A stretch of 64,000 nt of DNA from an uncultured Dokdonia sp. (GTDB lineage: Bacteria; Bacteroidota; Bacteroidia; Flavobacteriales; Flavobacteriaceae), in contig NZ_CANMDS010000002.1 in the NCBI RefSeq assembly GCF_947496725.1, positions 186,001 to 250,000 on the forward strand. The letters run 5' to 3'. The stretch's first letter is position 1. The number at the start of each line of letters is the position of its first letter. Under the pieces are notes generated by a model, which saw nothing but the letters and a program-made list of their open reading frames with translations, was not told the origin of the DNA and ran no database searches. The translations under genes were made by a program, and so were the position numbers. This document shows, piece by piece, positions 19,049 to 27,604 of this stretch.

Positions 19049-19342
19049 TTACATCAAGTAAATAATATATGGGTTATATATTTCATATATAATACCTACA
19101 ATTAGTGTGAGTATCGCTAAGACTGTAAAAGCTATATGCAGCTTTTGGTACCATAAATTACGGTGTAGCTTACGTATGAGTTTTTTATCTTCAAGCTGTT
19201 CTATTTGCTCGAGTATAATGGGAGGTTTTAAATAAAAAGGACTTACAGATATACCGTGACGTATAAGCAGCCCTGCACTATTATCCAGCAACCTGAATAT
19301 GATGGCTATTATATACACAAATACCGCTACTACCATTAACAT
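19049..19342 (-). CDS. Small two-helix membrane protein, function unknown
   Basis: A 97-residue protein with an N-terminal helix (about 1-18), a polar loop containing a Glu/Lys-rich stretch (LEQIEQLEDKKLIRKLHRN), and a second helix (about 69-88). Family not recognised. It lies 3 bases downstream of ctpA on the same strand, so it is probably the last gene of the dCMP deaminase-ctpA unit. Confidence 0.7.
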   Translation of the reverse strand: MLMVVAVFVYIIAIIFRLLDNSAGLLIRHGISVSPFYLKPPIILEQIEQLEDKKLIRKLHRNLWYQKLHIAFTVLAILTLIVGIIYEIYNPYIIYLM

Positions 19343-19345
19343 AGT

Positions 19346-20935
19346 TTACTCTTCTTTTGTGAGACTAATGACTTTTTGAATCACATCATCTTCTTGATTA
19401 ACCATCATCTCAAAAGCATTGTTACCAAATAACTGTCCAGCCATAGTAGCCTTGAGATATCTTCTGTACAATTCTTTATACTTACTTGCCTTTAAAGTAA
19501 TCTTTCTAAAACGAGCGAAAGATATAAAATCTTCTATAACAGCGTCTGAGATAGTTACTTCATTTTTAAACTGCTCCATAGACAGGGCGTTATAGTAAGG
19601 TCTATCTTTTTCTAACTGTTCAAATATAAAAAGACGCATATAACCAGAGCGCAACACATAGTTAAGATGCTCTACTTCATAATCTGTATTTTTAGGCACA
19701 AATACGTCTGGTATAATACCGCCACCGCCATAAACTATCTTACCCTTTGGAGTTCTAAACTTGAGTGAGTCTGCTACTTTTATACTATCTACGCTGCGTA
19801 GTTCTCCATTCTCATATCTATTGAGGTAATCTTCAAAATAGTCTTTATCACCTAGCTCATATGGTTTTTGTATAGACCTACCCGTAGGTGTGTAATAGCG
19901 CGCAATGGTAAGTCTTACAGCACTACCATCACCTAGGTCCATCTCTCGTTGCACAAGACCTTTACCAAAGGACCTACGCCCCACAATGGTTCCCTTGTCA
20001 TTATCTTGAAGAGCACCCGCGACAATCTCACTAGCACTTGCAGAGTTTTCATTTATGAGTACAAAAACTTCTCCGTCTTCAAAAAGACCTCCACTATCTG
20101 TATAACTATTAGATATATTACCAGATTTATTTTTAGTAAATAAAATGAGTTTGTCTTCTTCTAAAAACTCATCTACCACGCCTTCTGCGCTTGAGATATA
20201 GCCTCCCGGGTTATCTCTTAGATCTAAAGCAATGCTAGTAGCTCCTTGACTTTTTAAGTCTGTTAACGCTTCTTCAAATTCTTGATGTGTAGACTCTGCA
20301 AAGCGGTTAATTTTTACATAGCCTAATTCATCAGTAAGCATATAACTACCTATCACACTAGAGATAGGTACCCGATCTCTTTTAAAATTAAAAGTAAGTA
20401 AGTCTTCCTCTCCTGGTCTTTTAATTTTTATCTCTATAGGTGTTCTTACTTTTCCTTTAAGAATACGAGAAAGCGAGTCATCTGTAATTGCATTTTGTGA
20501 TAAGTCTATCCCATCTGCATATACTATGCGGTCACCTCCTTTTACACCAGCTCGTGCACTAGGGCCTCCTTTTATAGCCTGTATCACTGCAATGGAGTCG
20601 TTATATGGGTAAAAACTCACTCCTATACCTACAAAGTCGCCTTTCATACTTTCTTCTACTGCTAGGTACTCATCTGGTGGTATATAACTTGAGTGAGGAT
20701 CCAAGTTGTCTAATATCCCGTTTACGGTTACATCTACAATGCTGTCTGTATTAATTGCATCTACATACTCGTAATCTATGTAATCTATGAGTTTGTTAAG
20801 TTTTTCTTTTTTTGAATTTGAGGTGGCAAAAAGTGCCGTGTCATTGTATCCAAAATCGAGCAAACTCCCCAAAAGGATGCCTAGAGCAATGCCTAGCCCA
20901 AATAAAATGGGAATATATTTGCGCTGTATTTTCAT
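19346..20935 (-). CDS. ctpA: C-terminal processing peptidase, S41 family
   Basis: Periplasmic serine protease of 529 residues that trims C-termini of exported proteins. An N-terminal membrane anchor (ILFGLGIALGILLGSLL) is followed by a PDZ domain (about 95-175, with GIGVSFYP and GGPSARAGVKGGDRI). The S41 catalytic core has the Ser in ENSASASEIVAGAL and the Lys in RRSFGKGLVQ, and a C-terminal helical part follows. The ATG overlaps the upstream dCMP deaminase stop codon as TAATG, so translation is coupled. Confidence 0.95.
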   Translation of the reverse strand: MKIQRKYIPILFGLGIALGILLGSLLDFGYNDTALFATSNSKKEKLNKLIDYIDYEYVDAINTDSIVDVTVNGILDNLDPHSSYIPPDEYLAVEESMKGDFVGIGVSFYPYNDSIAVIQAIKGGPSARAGVKGGDRIVYADGIDLSQNAITDDSLSRILKGKVRTPIEIKIKRPGEEDLLTFNFKRDRVPISSVIGSYMLTDELGYVKINRFAESTHQEFEEALTDLKSQGATSIALDLRDNPGGYISSAEGVVDEFLEEDKLILFTKNKSGNISNSYTDSGGLFEDGEVFVLINENSASASEIVAGALQDNDKGTIVGRRSFGKGLVQREMDLGDGSAVRLTIARYYTPTGRSIQKPYELGDKDYFEDYLNRYENGELRSVDSIKVADSLKFRTPKGKIVYGGGGIIPDVFVPKNTDYEVEHLNYVLRSGYMRLFIFEQLEKDRPYYNALSMEQFKNEVTISDAVIEDFISFARFRKITLKASKYKELYRRYLKATMAGQLFGNNAFEMMVNQEDDVIQKVISLTKEE

Positions 20936-21363
20936 TATGAGTCTATATCTTGAAGGTGCACTATCTCAACGCCAGCTTTTTCTAAAAATTTTACACCGGT
21001 AAGATCTTTATAGGCGCTATGATAAACTACGCGCTTTATACCAGCTTGATGAACCAACTTGCTACAATCTTTACAAGGACTTAAGGTAATATACAGTGTC
21101 GCGCCGTGACAAGATTGTGTGGAGCTTGCAACTTTTAAAATAGCATTTGCCTCTGCGTGTAAAACGTACCATTTTGTATTATTCTCATCATCTTCACACA
21201 CATTTTCAAACCCTGTAGGCGTACCGTTATAACCATCTGAGATAATCATTTTATCCTTCACGATTATGGCACCTACCTGCTTGCGATTACAGTAGGATAA
21301 TTTCCCCCACTCACGAGCCATTCTAAGGTATGCGATATCGTATTTGTGTTGTTTTGAAGCCAT
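20935..21363 (-). CDS. dCMP deaminase (cytidine/deoxycytidylate deaminase family)
   Basis: A 142-residue zinc enzyme. The zinc-site signatures are HAEANAIL (His ligand and proton-shuttling Glu) and SPCKDCSKL (two Cys ligands). An additional His/Cys-rich N-terminal part (SYCNRKQVGAIIVKD) is typical of dCMP deaminases and of ComEB. It would convert dCMP to dUMP for thymidylate synthesis. It is the first gene of a unit with ctpA. Confidence 0.93.
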   Translation of the reverse strand: MASKQHKYDIAYLRMAREWGKLSYCNRKQVGAIIVKDKMIISDGYNGTPTGFENVCEDDENNTKWYVLHAEANAILKVASSTQSCHGATLYITLSPCKDCSKLVHQAGIKRVVYHSAYKDLTGVKFLEKAGVEIVHLQDIDS

Positions 21364-21385
21364 TAACTATGTGTGGTTATGAGTA

Positions 21386-21401
21386 CGCTTTCGCGAAAGC
21401 G
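21386..21401. repeat. Palindrome copy 8 (intergenic)
   Basis: Exact copy 22 bases upstream of the dCMP deaminase start codon; symmetry extends to 24 bp (21382-21405). Confidence 0.95.
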
Positions 21402-21437
21402 TACTAAGAACTTTTACAGCTCTAAAATACAGTTTTA

Positions 21438-22031
21438 CTAGAAATTAATATTAGATAATGCACTTTGAAACACAGGTATAGCAACTCCTATTACGATAGA
21501 TGATATAACCATTACCCAATCACGTAGTGAAAACCTAAAAATAGATTGCCCAATAAAGCTTACTATTAATACTACTAGCACTATAATAATCTGAGCGCTC
21601 TCTATACCTAAAGTATACTCCAGCAGTGGCAATAACTTACTGTCTGTGCTAGCTGTCATCATTTTAAAGTATGTTGAAAAACCAAGACCGTGTATAAGTC
21701 CAAAAAATAATGCTGCAAAAATGTGTATCCCTATCTTTTGATTTCTATTTTTCTTGCCAGCTGTAAATATGTTATACAAAGCGGTTATAAGTATAGTTAC
21801 TGGTATAAGAATCTCTACCAGCGATGAGTTTACTCGTATCACTCCATAGGCAGACATTGCAAGTGTAAGCGTGTGCCCTATGGTAAACACTGTTACTAGT
21901 GTGAAGAGTTTTTTCCAGTTTGATATAAGGTAGGGTACAGTAAGTACTACTAAGAAAAGAATATGGTCATAAGCGTTCCAATCCAACACGTGGAAAAGGC
22001 CTTCTTTAAAATAAAACAAGAATGAATCCAT
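21438..22031 (-). CDS. HupE/UreJ family membrane protein
   Basis: A 197-residue integral membrane protein with about six helices. Family markers are the N-terminal AYDHILFLVVL, the HTLTLAMSAYG segment near residue 52 and GLIHGLGFSTYF near residue 117; the conserved Asp and His residues suggest metal, usually nickel or cobalt, binding or uptake. No hydrogenase or urease gene is nearby, so the substrate is open. Confidence 0.88.
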   Translation of the reverse strand: MDSFLFYFKEGLFHVLDWNAYDHILFLVVLTVPYLISNWKKLFTLVTVFTIGHTLTLAMSAYGVIRVNSSLVEILIPVTILITALYNIFTAGKKNRNQKIGIHIFAALFFGLIHGLGFSTYFKMMTASTDSKLLPLLEYTLGIESAQIIIVLVVLIVSFIGQSIFRFSLRDWVMVISSIVIGVAIPVFQSALSNINF

Positions 22032-22089
22032 CTAAAAAAATTAGGGGGTTTTTATCAAATGTACAAATTAAAAATCTTGATTAAATAGC

Positions 22090-22097
22090 TATCTTTG
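22090..22097 (+). promoter_or_regulatory. -7 box of the TerB-like gene
   Basis: TATCTTTG, 26 bases before the ATG at 22124, matches the Bacteroidota TAnnTTTG consensus; no clear -33 box. Confidence 0.45.
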
Positions 22098-22123
22098 AGA
22101 CTTACTTTTAATACATAAGAAAT

Positions 22124-22552
22124 ATGTCTTTTGCAGATTTATATGATAGCGGTTTCCGCCAAAGAAATGAAGATCACTTTGCAGCTATAGTGCGTGTCGC
22201 TATGGATGATGGTGTGATCTCTGATAAAGAAAAAGCATTTTTAGATAGACTTGCTCGTAACCTCTCTATCTCTGCAGAGGATTATGAAATCATCCTTAAG
22301 GATTATATGACGCACCCTATTAACCCTCCTACTACGTATGATAGAAGATTAGAGCGTTTATATGACCTTACTCGTATGGTGCACATAGATCACGAGTTTG
22401 AAGAAGAAGAGCCATTACTAGAACGTCTTGCTATAGGCTTAGGTTTTAATACAAAAAATGCGAGCTATGTTGTGCATAAAGCACTTACACTAGTTAAAGA
22501 AAACGCAGATCTTGATACTTTTCAAGAAGAAATCAAGAATATGAATCGCTAG
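22124..22552 (+). CDS. TerB-like domain protein
   Basis: A 142-residue all-helical acidic protein. The segments IVRVAMDDGVISDKEKAFLDRLA and RMVHIDHEFEEEEPLLERLA (each about a helical hairpin with Asp/Glu) match the duplicated TerB/DjlA-N fold, a probable metal-binding module of tellurite-resistance and co-chaperone proteins. There is no J domain and no other ter gene nearby, so the role is unknown. Single gene with its own promoter and terminator. Confidence 0.8.
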   Translation: MSFADLYDSGFRQRNEDHFAAIVRVAMDDGVISDKEKAFLDRLARNLSISAEDYEIILKDYMTHPINPPTTYDRRLERLYDLTRMVHIDHEFEEEEPLLERLAIGLGFNTKNASYVVHKALTLVKENADLDTFQEEIKNMNR

Positions 22553-22568
22553 TTTTAAATCGATTTAG

Positions 22569-22616
22569 ATAAAATAAAAAGGGTCAAAAATTAATTTTTG
22601 ACCCTTTTTATTTTAT
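22569..22616. terminator. Bidirectional terminator, 48-bp perfect palindrome
   Basis: A perfect 48-base palindrome centred between 22592 and 22593, with GGGTC/GACCC in the middle of each arm and A/T tracts outside. It ends both the TerB-like gene and the minus-strand kinase operon. Confidence 0.88.
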
Positions 22617-22629
22617 AACATATATCCTT

Positions 22630-24201
22630 CTACTCTTCTTCTTCTGATATCTCAAGCACTTTATCCTTGCGCTTGTATCTAGATAAGAGTCGCTCTATAG
22701 TAGAAAATAGTAAATCTGCATCTATAGGCTTAGTAAGATAGGCATTCATACCAGCTTCTTTTGCCGCGTCTTGCTCTTCTTGAGATGTTCTCGCTGTGAG
22801 GGCTATAATAGGTAACTTACTTACTTTTTTATTACTACTGTTTCTTATTTGTACAGCTGCATCTAGACCATCCATCACAGGCATAGTAAGATCAAGAATA
22901 ACTAGGTCATAAGGAAACCTATCTAGGTACTCTACTACTCTTTCACCATTCTTTGCTATGTCTAGGCTATAAGCACCATAATCTGCAAAGAGTCTCATCA
23001 TTAGTAACTGGTTAACCTCAACGTCTTCTCCTAGAAGAATACGTGGTCTTTTTGCACCTTTTAAATCTTTTTTATCTCGTTTCTTTTTGGCTACTTTTTC
23101 TTTTTTCTGGTTATGAGAAACTCCCATAAACACTGTAAAGCTAAAGGTTGACCCTTCTCCCTCAACACTCTTTACCTCCAAATCACTCTCTAGCAAGTCT
23201 GTGAGCTGCTTTACGATACTAAGTCCTAGGCCTGAACCTCCAAAAAGACCTCTTTTTTCTAATTGAGTAAAACTGTCAAAGATGCTGTCTAACTTTTCTT
23301 TAGGAATACCTATACCCGTATCTGTAACCTCAAATGTTACTGGAATACGTCGAGCATTTACAGACGAGGTAGTTACACTAAACTTAATGCCTCCTTGATG
23401 CGTATATTTTAATGCGTTTTCAAGTAGATTTACTATAACTTGATTGATACGCAAGTGATCACCTACTAGAAAGCGAGGAATCTTAGAACTAAGTTCAAAA
23501 TCAAACGATAATCTCTTATCATCTGTGCGTATTTGATAGGTCTTTGCTAGTTTTTCAACAAACTCTCTAAAGTCAAATCGTCGTTTCTTAATATCTAACT
23601 TACCAGCTTCAATTTTTGAGATATCCATTAAGTCATCTAAGATGGTGACTAAATTTTTTGAACTATCCTTTATAATATGTAATACATCCAGTTGCTCTCT
23701 CGATATCTCTGTGTTTTCTAACACAGAAATGAAACCTACTATACTATTAAGTGGAGTCCTAATCTCGTGACTTACGTTTGCAAGAAATTTATTTTTAAAA
23801 CTACGCTGTATCTCAAGTTGTTGATTGAGCTCTTGAGAGATATTAAAGTTTATTATAGACTCGTTGCGCACCTGCTTGATTTGATGCACTGTTTTATAGT
23901 GATCTGTAAGATCGTTAAGTATAAGTACGAGTGTATCTCCATCTTCACCTATATAGGTCTTTATGTCTATAAAGTAATGTTTACCCAGCACTTCCATCTG
24001 CACACAGAAGAAGGTCTCCTCTTGAAGTTCTTCATCAAATATGGTGGTAAGAGCAAAAAAGAACGGATGAAAATCCGTGATATCAGAGTTTTTACTAATG
24101 TCAAAAAGATTGTTGTCTGAGTCTACAACCTCTAATTCTCTATTTACTACAACCAGTTGTGTAGTTTTATTTATAAAATCTTGTCTGAGATTATCAAGCA
24201 T
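22630..24201 (-). CDS. Hybrid sensor histidine kinase / response regulator
   Basis: A 523-residue cytoplasmic hybrid kinase with no membrane segment. The N-terminal 1-125 is PAS-like (LVLILNDLTDHYK at its end). The dimerisation domain carries the phosphoacceptor His145 in NVSHEIRTPLNS. The ATPase domain follows with N box (NLLENALKYT) and G boxes (DTGIGIP, GGSGLGLSI). A C-terminal receiver has Asp near 437 in ILDLTMPVMDG and the Lys in YLTKPID. It is the last gene of an operon and overlaps the GTPase gene by 8 bases, which suggests that the soluble kinase reads out or controls the GTPase module. Confidence 0.95.
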   Translation of the reverse strand: MLDNLRQDFINKTTQLVVVNRELEVVDSDNNLFDISKNSDITDFHPFFFALTTIFDEELQEETFFCVQMEVLGKHYFIDIKTYIGEDGDTLVLILNDLTDHYKTVHQIKQVRNESIINFNISQELNQQLEIQRSFKNKFLANVSHEIRTPLNSIVGFISVLENTEISREQLDVLHIIKDSSKNLVTILDDLMDISKIEAGKLDIKKRRFDFREFVEKLAKTYQIRTDDKRLSFDFELSSKIPRFLVGDHLRINQVIVNLLENALKYTHQGGIKFSVTTSSVNARRIPVTFEVTDTGIGIPKEKLDSIFDSFTQLEKRGLFGGSGLGLSIVKQLTDLLESDLEVKSVEGEGSTFSFTVFMGVSHNQKKEKVAKKKRDKKDLKGAKRPRILLGEDVEVNQLLMMRLFADYGAYSLDIAKNGERVVEYLDRFPYDLVILDLTMPVMDGLDAAVQIRNSSNKKVSKLPIIALTARTSQEEQDAAKEAGMNAYLTKPIDADLLFSTIERLLSRYKRKDKVLEISEEEE

Positions 24202-24691
24202 TTTCTAACAATTGCGCTGCTACATCCTTAAACAGCTGTTCAACATTTTCGCCAGTTTTGGCACTTGAAAGATAACTATGTTGAACTTCTTGCTCTTCTA
24301 GAGCTTTCTTAATTTCATTAGCATCGACTAAATCCACTTTATTACCGATAATGTGCACAGGCACGTTAGGGTGTTTTTCTTTTAAATGACCTAAGTTGAA
24401 CTTTAGATCACCATAAGTTACCGGCCTAGATGCATCAAAAACATATACAAAGCTAGAAGCCCCCATAAGATATGATGGCCTATACTTAGTAAAATCATCA
24501 GTACCCTCTACATCCCATATAATAAGGGTAACCTTATTACTTGCATCAACAACTACTTCCTTTTTCATTATGTGAACACCTATGGTTACCACATAATTAT
24601 CTGAGAATGTATTTTCTACAAACCTGCGAAGAAGTGAAGATTTACCTACACCAAAATGTCCTAACAATACAATTTTCTTAGATACGCTCAT
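24194..24691 (-). CDS. Ras/Rab-like small GTPase
   Basis: A 165-residue protein with all guanine-nucleotide motifs: G1 GHFGVGKSS (11-19), a switch I Thr at 36, G3 WDVEG (59-63), G4 NKVD (117-120) and G5 SAK (143-145). There is no C-terminal lipidation signal. The residue after the G3 glycine, the catalytic Gln61 of Ras, is Thr64 here, so intrinsic hydrolysis may be slow and a partner GAP may be needed. It overlaps the upstream gene by 14 bases and the kinase by 8. Bacterial relatives such as MglA work with roadblock-type partners, and the upstream neighbour has such a segment. Confidence 0.93.
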   Translation of the reverse strand: MSVSKKIVLLGHFGVGKSSLLRRFVENTFSDNYVVTIGVHIMKKEVVVDASNKVTLIIWDVEGTDDFTKYRPSYLMGASSFVYVFDASRPVTYGDLKFNLGHLKEKHPNVPVHIIGNKVDLVDANEIKKALEEQEVQHSYLSSAKTGENVEQLFKDVAAQLLENA

Positions 24692-25478
24692 CAGTAAAAA
24701 ACTCTTTTAATTTTTTTGCAAATATAATATTATCATCTAAGTCTTCCTTGTTTATTACATATTGAGCAAAATCAAGTAAAACATCTTCAAGTTTATCCTT
24801 AAACTTATCATCATATATACCACTTACAATAACAGCAATATAATACTTTGAGAAATTCTGTAGATGTATAGTAAAAAGTTGATAATCTATGCGCTCAAGC
24901 TCCATCTCACCTTTCTCAAAAGCATCTTCTGCAAAGCTTTTAATAGCTGTAAGCATACCCGCCATCATATCTTCATCCATTGTCTGGTTCTTAGCAAAAT
25001 TTGCTTTGAGTATTCCAGAACCTTTTTCAACTACAAGTACTTGTTCAATATACGCTTTATATTCTTCTTTAAGCATCATTGCAGCCGTAGGCCTTTCTTT
25101 TGACTTTGACTTAAATATGCTTTTAAATGAAAAGGTAGCATTTATTTTTTCATTTATGGAGTCACTTAGTTTTGCGACCTCAGCTTGAACGTACTTCTTA
25201 ATCATCTTTCCCATAATAGGAAAAAGTGCCTCTGCTACAGCATCTTGAGATTTTTTAATCTCATTTTTAAGTGTTTCTGTTATCACCGGGCCAAGTGTTT
25301 CTGGCATTGTGGTCACAAATTGCTGTAAGCGCTCGTCTAGTAAGGGGTCTATTCTATCAGATAAGTTTTTCTGACTGTTTTCTAATGCTTTAATCTTCTT
25401 ATATACGTCTTTTTCAGGCTCTTTCTCATTAGTGAGTAAAAGTTCCTTTAAAATTTCAAGACGCTCATCTGTAGTCAT
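24678..25478 (-). CDS. Protein with possible roadblock/longin-like domain, GTPase partner
   Basis: A 266-residue soluble protein. The N-terminal half is helical and Glu/Lys-rich, with a conserved-looking AEALFPIMGKMIKKYV near residue 83. The C-terminal half (about 135-235) has the pattern EQVLVVEKGSGIL, then DEDMMAGMLTAIKSFAED, then a strand-rich end (YYIAVIVSGIY). That pattern resembles roadblock/LC7 or longin-like regulators; the match is from memory and needs a profile search. The same order of segments occurs, as far as I recall, in proteins of other phyla that carry an OmpA domain. Tight overlap with the GTPase supports a role as its regulator. Confidence 0.6.
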   Translation of the reverse strand: MTTDERLEILKELLLTNEKEPEKDVYKKIKALENSQKNLSDRIDPLLDERLQQFVTTMPETLGPVITETLKNEIKKSQDAVAEALFPIMGKMIKKYVQAEVAKLSDSINEKINATFSFKSIFKSKSKERPTAAMMLKEEYKAYIEQVLVVEKGSGILKANFAKNQTMDEDMMAGMLTAIKSFAEDAFEKGEMELERIDYQLFTIHLQNFSKYYIAVIVSGIYDDKFKDKLEDVLLDFAQYVINKEDLDDNIIFAKKLKEFFTDERI

Positions 25479-25494
25479 TTAAAGATGTTACCTA

Positions 25495-25845
25495 TTACTC
25501 TTTAATATTTTTACCTAAACGTATAAGTAGATCACCAAGGGTATCACGACTCACTTTTTTATTATCTAGATCTTCTGTCTTATCGTTTAAAGACTGTTCA
25601 AGGTCAGATATGCGTATATTAACATCAGTACTGAGGTTATCTACGGCAGTCATAATTTCCTTACGAGCCTCATCTACATAAGCAAGCATCTCCTCACGCT
25701 TTTGCGTGATATCAGATTTTAACGCCTCAAACTCGTGATCATACTCTTGTATGTTTTCACCAAAAATGAGGTTCTTGATTGCCTCAATTTTTGAGTTTGC
25801 TACATCTTGAGGTTGCTGGTCGTCTGCTTTTGTATTTTTAGCCAT
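25495..25845 (-). CDS. Small coiled-coil protein, first gene of the GTPase operon
   Basis: A 116-residue, acidic, entirely helical protein. A short motif IEAIKNLIFGENIQEYDHEF (residues 23-42) is followed by heptad-rich coiled coil to about residue 100 and a C-terminal LGDLLIRLGKNIK helix. No membrane segment or catalytic residues. The next gene begins 17 bases downstream, so it is likely a structural or scaffold part of the same module. Family not recognised with certainty. Confidence 0.75.
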   Translation of the reverse strand: MAKNTKADDQQPQDVANSKIEAIKNLIFGENIQEYDHEFEALKSDITQKREEMLAYVDEARKEIMTAVDNLSTDVNIRISDLEQSLNDKTEDLDNKKVSRDTLGDLLIRLGKNIKE

Positions 25846-25873
25846 AATAGGGTTTAGCCTTATAGTTGTATTT

Positions 25874-25881
25874 CAAATATA
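25874..25881 (-). promoter_or_regulatory. -7 box of the GTPase operon promoter
   Basis: TATATTTG on the minus strand, 28 bases before the ATG at 25845. No convincing TTG box upstream. Confidence 0.45.
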
Positions 25882-25928
25882 AAAAAAATACACTTTGTTT
25901 AATCCATATTATTGCCTTATGTTAACTT

Positions 25929-26933
25929 TTAGTCGTTATTCATAAAACTTTCTGCTTTTTCAACCATTAGTTTACTTCCACAAAAGAAGGGAACACGTTC
26001 GTGTAACTCGGTTGGTTTTAGATCTAAAATACGTGTAAATCCATCACTAGCTTTACCGCCAGCTTGCTCTGCTATAAATGCCATAGGGTTACACTCGTAA
26101 AGCAGCCTGAGTTTACCGTTTGTAGCCTTAGAACTTTTTGGGTACATATAGACACCACCCTTTATCATATTTCTATGTATATCAGACACTAACGACCCTA
26201 TGTAACGTGATGTATAAGGACGCCCCTCTCCTTCCTCTTGACAATATTTAATGTACTTTTTAACTCCTTCTGGAAAGTGCACATAATTACCCTCATTTAC
26301 AGAATAAATATTCCCCATTTCTGGAAACTGCATATTAGGATGCGACAAGTAAAAAGTACCTATCGCCGGGTTAAGTGTAAATCCATTCACACCGTGACCC
26401 GTTGTGTAAACAATCATAGTAGACGTACCATAAACAATATATCCTGCGGCCACTTGCTCTCTACCAGGCTGTAAAAAATCATCAATTGTAACTGGGGTAC
26501 CTGGTGGTGTTACTCGTCTATAGATAGAAAAAATGGTACCTACAGAGACATTTACATCTATGTTTGATGAGCCGTCTAGTGGGTCCATAAGTAAGATGTA
26601 CTTATTGTTATTATCCCCATTTTGACCTTCTAGTGAAATAAAATCATCATTTTCTTCGCTGGCAATACCACAAAGAATGTTACGATTAGTAAGCGTTCTA
26701 ATAAAGGTGTCATTTGCCATTACATCCAGCTTTTGCTGGTCTTCACCCTGTATATTTGTTTCTCCTACGGCTCCTACTATATCTACGAGACCTGCTTTAT
26801 TTACCTCGTGATTTACCACTTTGGCAGCCAGCCTTATAGAGTTTATTAATCGAGAGAGTTCTCCAGATGAGTACTGGAATTCTGCTTGATTTTCAATTAT
26901 AAATTCGCCTAGAGTTTGATTTTTACGTGACAC
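25929..26933 (-). CDS. fbp: Fructose-1,6-bisphosphatase, class I
   Basis: Gluconeogenic enzyme of 334 residues that hydrolyses fructose-1,6-bisphosphate. The metal-site signatures are [10 protein letters not shown] and [20 protein letters not shown] (near residue 120), and the substrate site is [20 protein letters not shown]. The C-terminal [18 protein letters not shown] is complete. It is divergent from an acetyltransferase and aspartate kinase. Confidence 0.97.
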   Translation of the reverse strand: MSRKNQTLGEFIIENQAEFQYSSGELSRLINSIRLAAKVVNHEVNKAGLVDIVGAVGETNIQGEDQQKLDVMANDTFIRTLTNRNILCGIASEENDDFISLEGQNGDNNNKYILLMDPLDGSSNIDVNVSVGTIFSIYRRVTPPGTPVTIDDFLQPGREQVAAGYIVYGTSTMIVYTTGHGVNGFTLNPAIGTFYLSHPNMQFPEMGNIYSVNEGNYVHFPEGVKKYIKYCQEEGEGRPYTSRYIGSLVSDIHRNMIKGGVYMYPKSSKATNGKLRLLYECNPMAFIAEQAGGKASDGFTRILDLKPTELHERVPFFCGSKLMVEKAESFMNND

Positions 26934-27051
26934 AATAGTGTTTTTAAAATTTATGTAAAAGTAGGTTTAAAATGGAGTTACGACAACGTTTTCGCACAAG
27001 AATAGTTGCTGTAATTATATACCTTAGCTATTTACTACAAAAAACACCCGT

Positions 27052-27543
27052 ATGAACCTTACCATTACAAGGGCAGTCCCGCAAGATATGCCTGCTGTAT
27101 TATCACTCATAAATGAGCTCGCTATTTTTGAAAAAGAGCCAGACGCAGTAAAGATTAATGAAGAGGTGCTACTAGAAAATGGTTTTGGTGATAATCCTCT
27201 TTTTTATTGTTTTGTGGCAAAAGAAAATGACACCGTTATCGGTATGGCTTTATGCTATTATCGCTTTTCTACTTGGGAGGGTAAATCATTACACCTAGAA
27301 GATCTTGTTGTAAAGGAAGCCTATCGCAACAAAGGTGTAGGTAAAAAATTATATGACCAAGTAATGACTTTTGGTAAAGAAAACGGCGTCAAAAGAGTAG
27401 AGTGGGTTGTACTTGACTGGAACAAAAATGCTATTGCTTTTTATAAAAAAAGCGGTGCTCAGTTTTTAAAAGATTGGTATCTCGTGCAGATGGACGAGGG
27501 TAGACTACACAAATACGTCAAAACTCTAGAAACTAACCTTTAA
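27052..27543 (+). CDS. GNAT acetyltransferase, diamine/thialysine N-acetyltransferase-like
   Basis: A 163-residue GNAT protein. Motif A is EDLVVKEAYRNKGVGKKL, with the acetyl-CoA pyrophosphate loop RNKGVG. The preceding YRFSTWEGKSLHLEDL and the closing DWNKNAIAFYKKSGAQ match the SAT1-like subgroup that acetylates polyamines or thialysine; the substrate is inferred. lysC follows after one palindrome copy. Confidence 0.85.
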   Translation: MNLTITRAVPQDMPAVLSLINELAIFEKEPDAVKINEEVLLENGFGDNPLFYCFVAKENDTVIGMALCYYRFSTWEGKSLHLEDLVVKEAYRNKGVGKKLYDQVMTFGKENGVKRVEWVVLDWNKNAIAFYKKSGAQFLKDWYLVQMDEGRLHKYVKTLETNL

Positions 27544-27559
27544 CTCATCATTTTAATTA

Positions 27560-27575
27560 CGCTTTCGCGAAAGCG
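27560..27575. repeat. Palindrome copy 9 (intergenic)
   Basis: Exact copy between the acetyltransferase stop and the lysC start, 29 bases before the ATG. Confidence 0.95.
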
Positions 27576-27604
27576 CAAAAAACCACAATGCAATAAATTA
27601 TACT

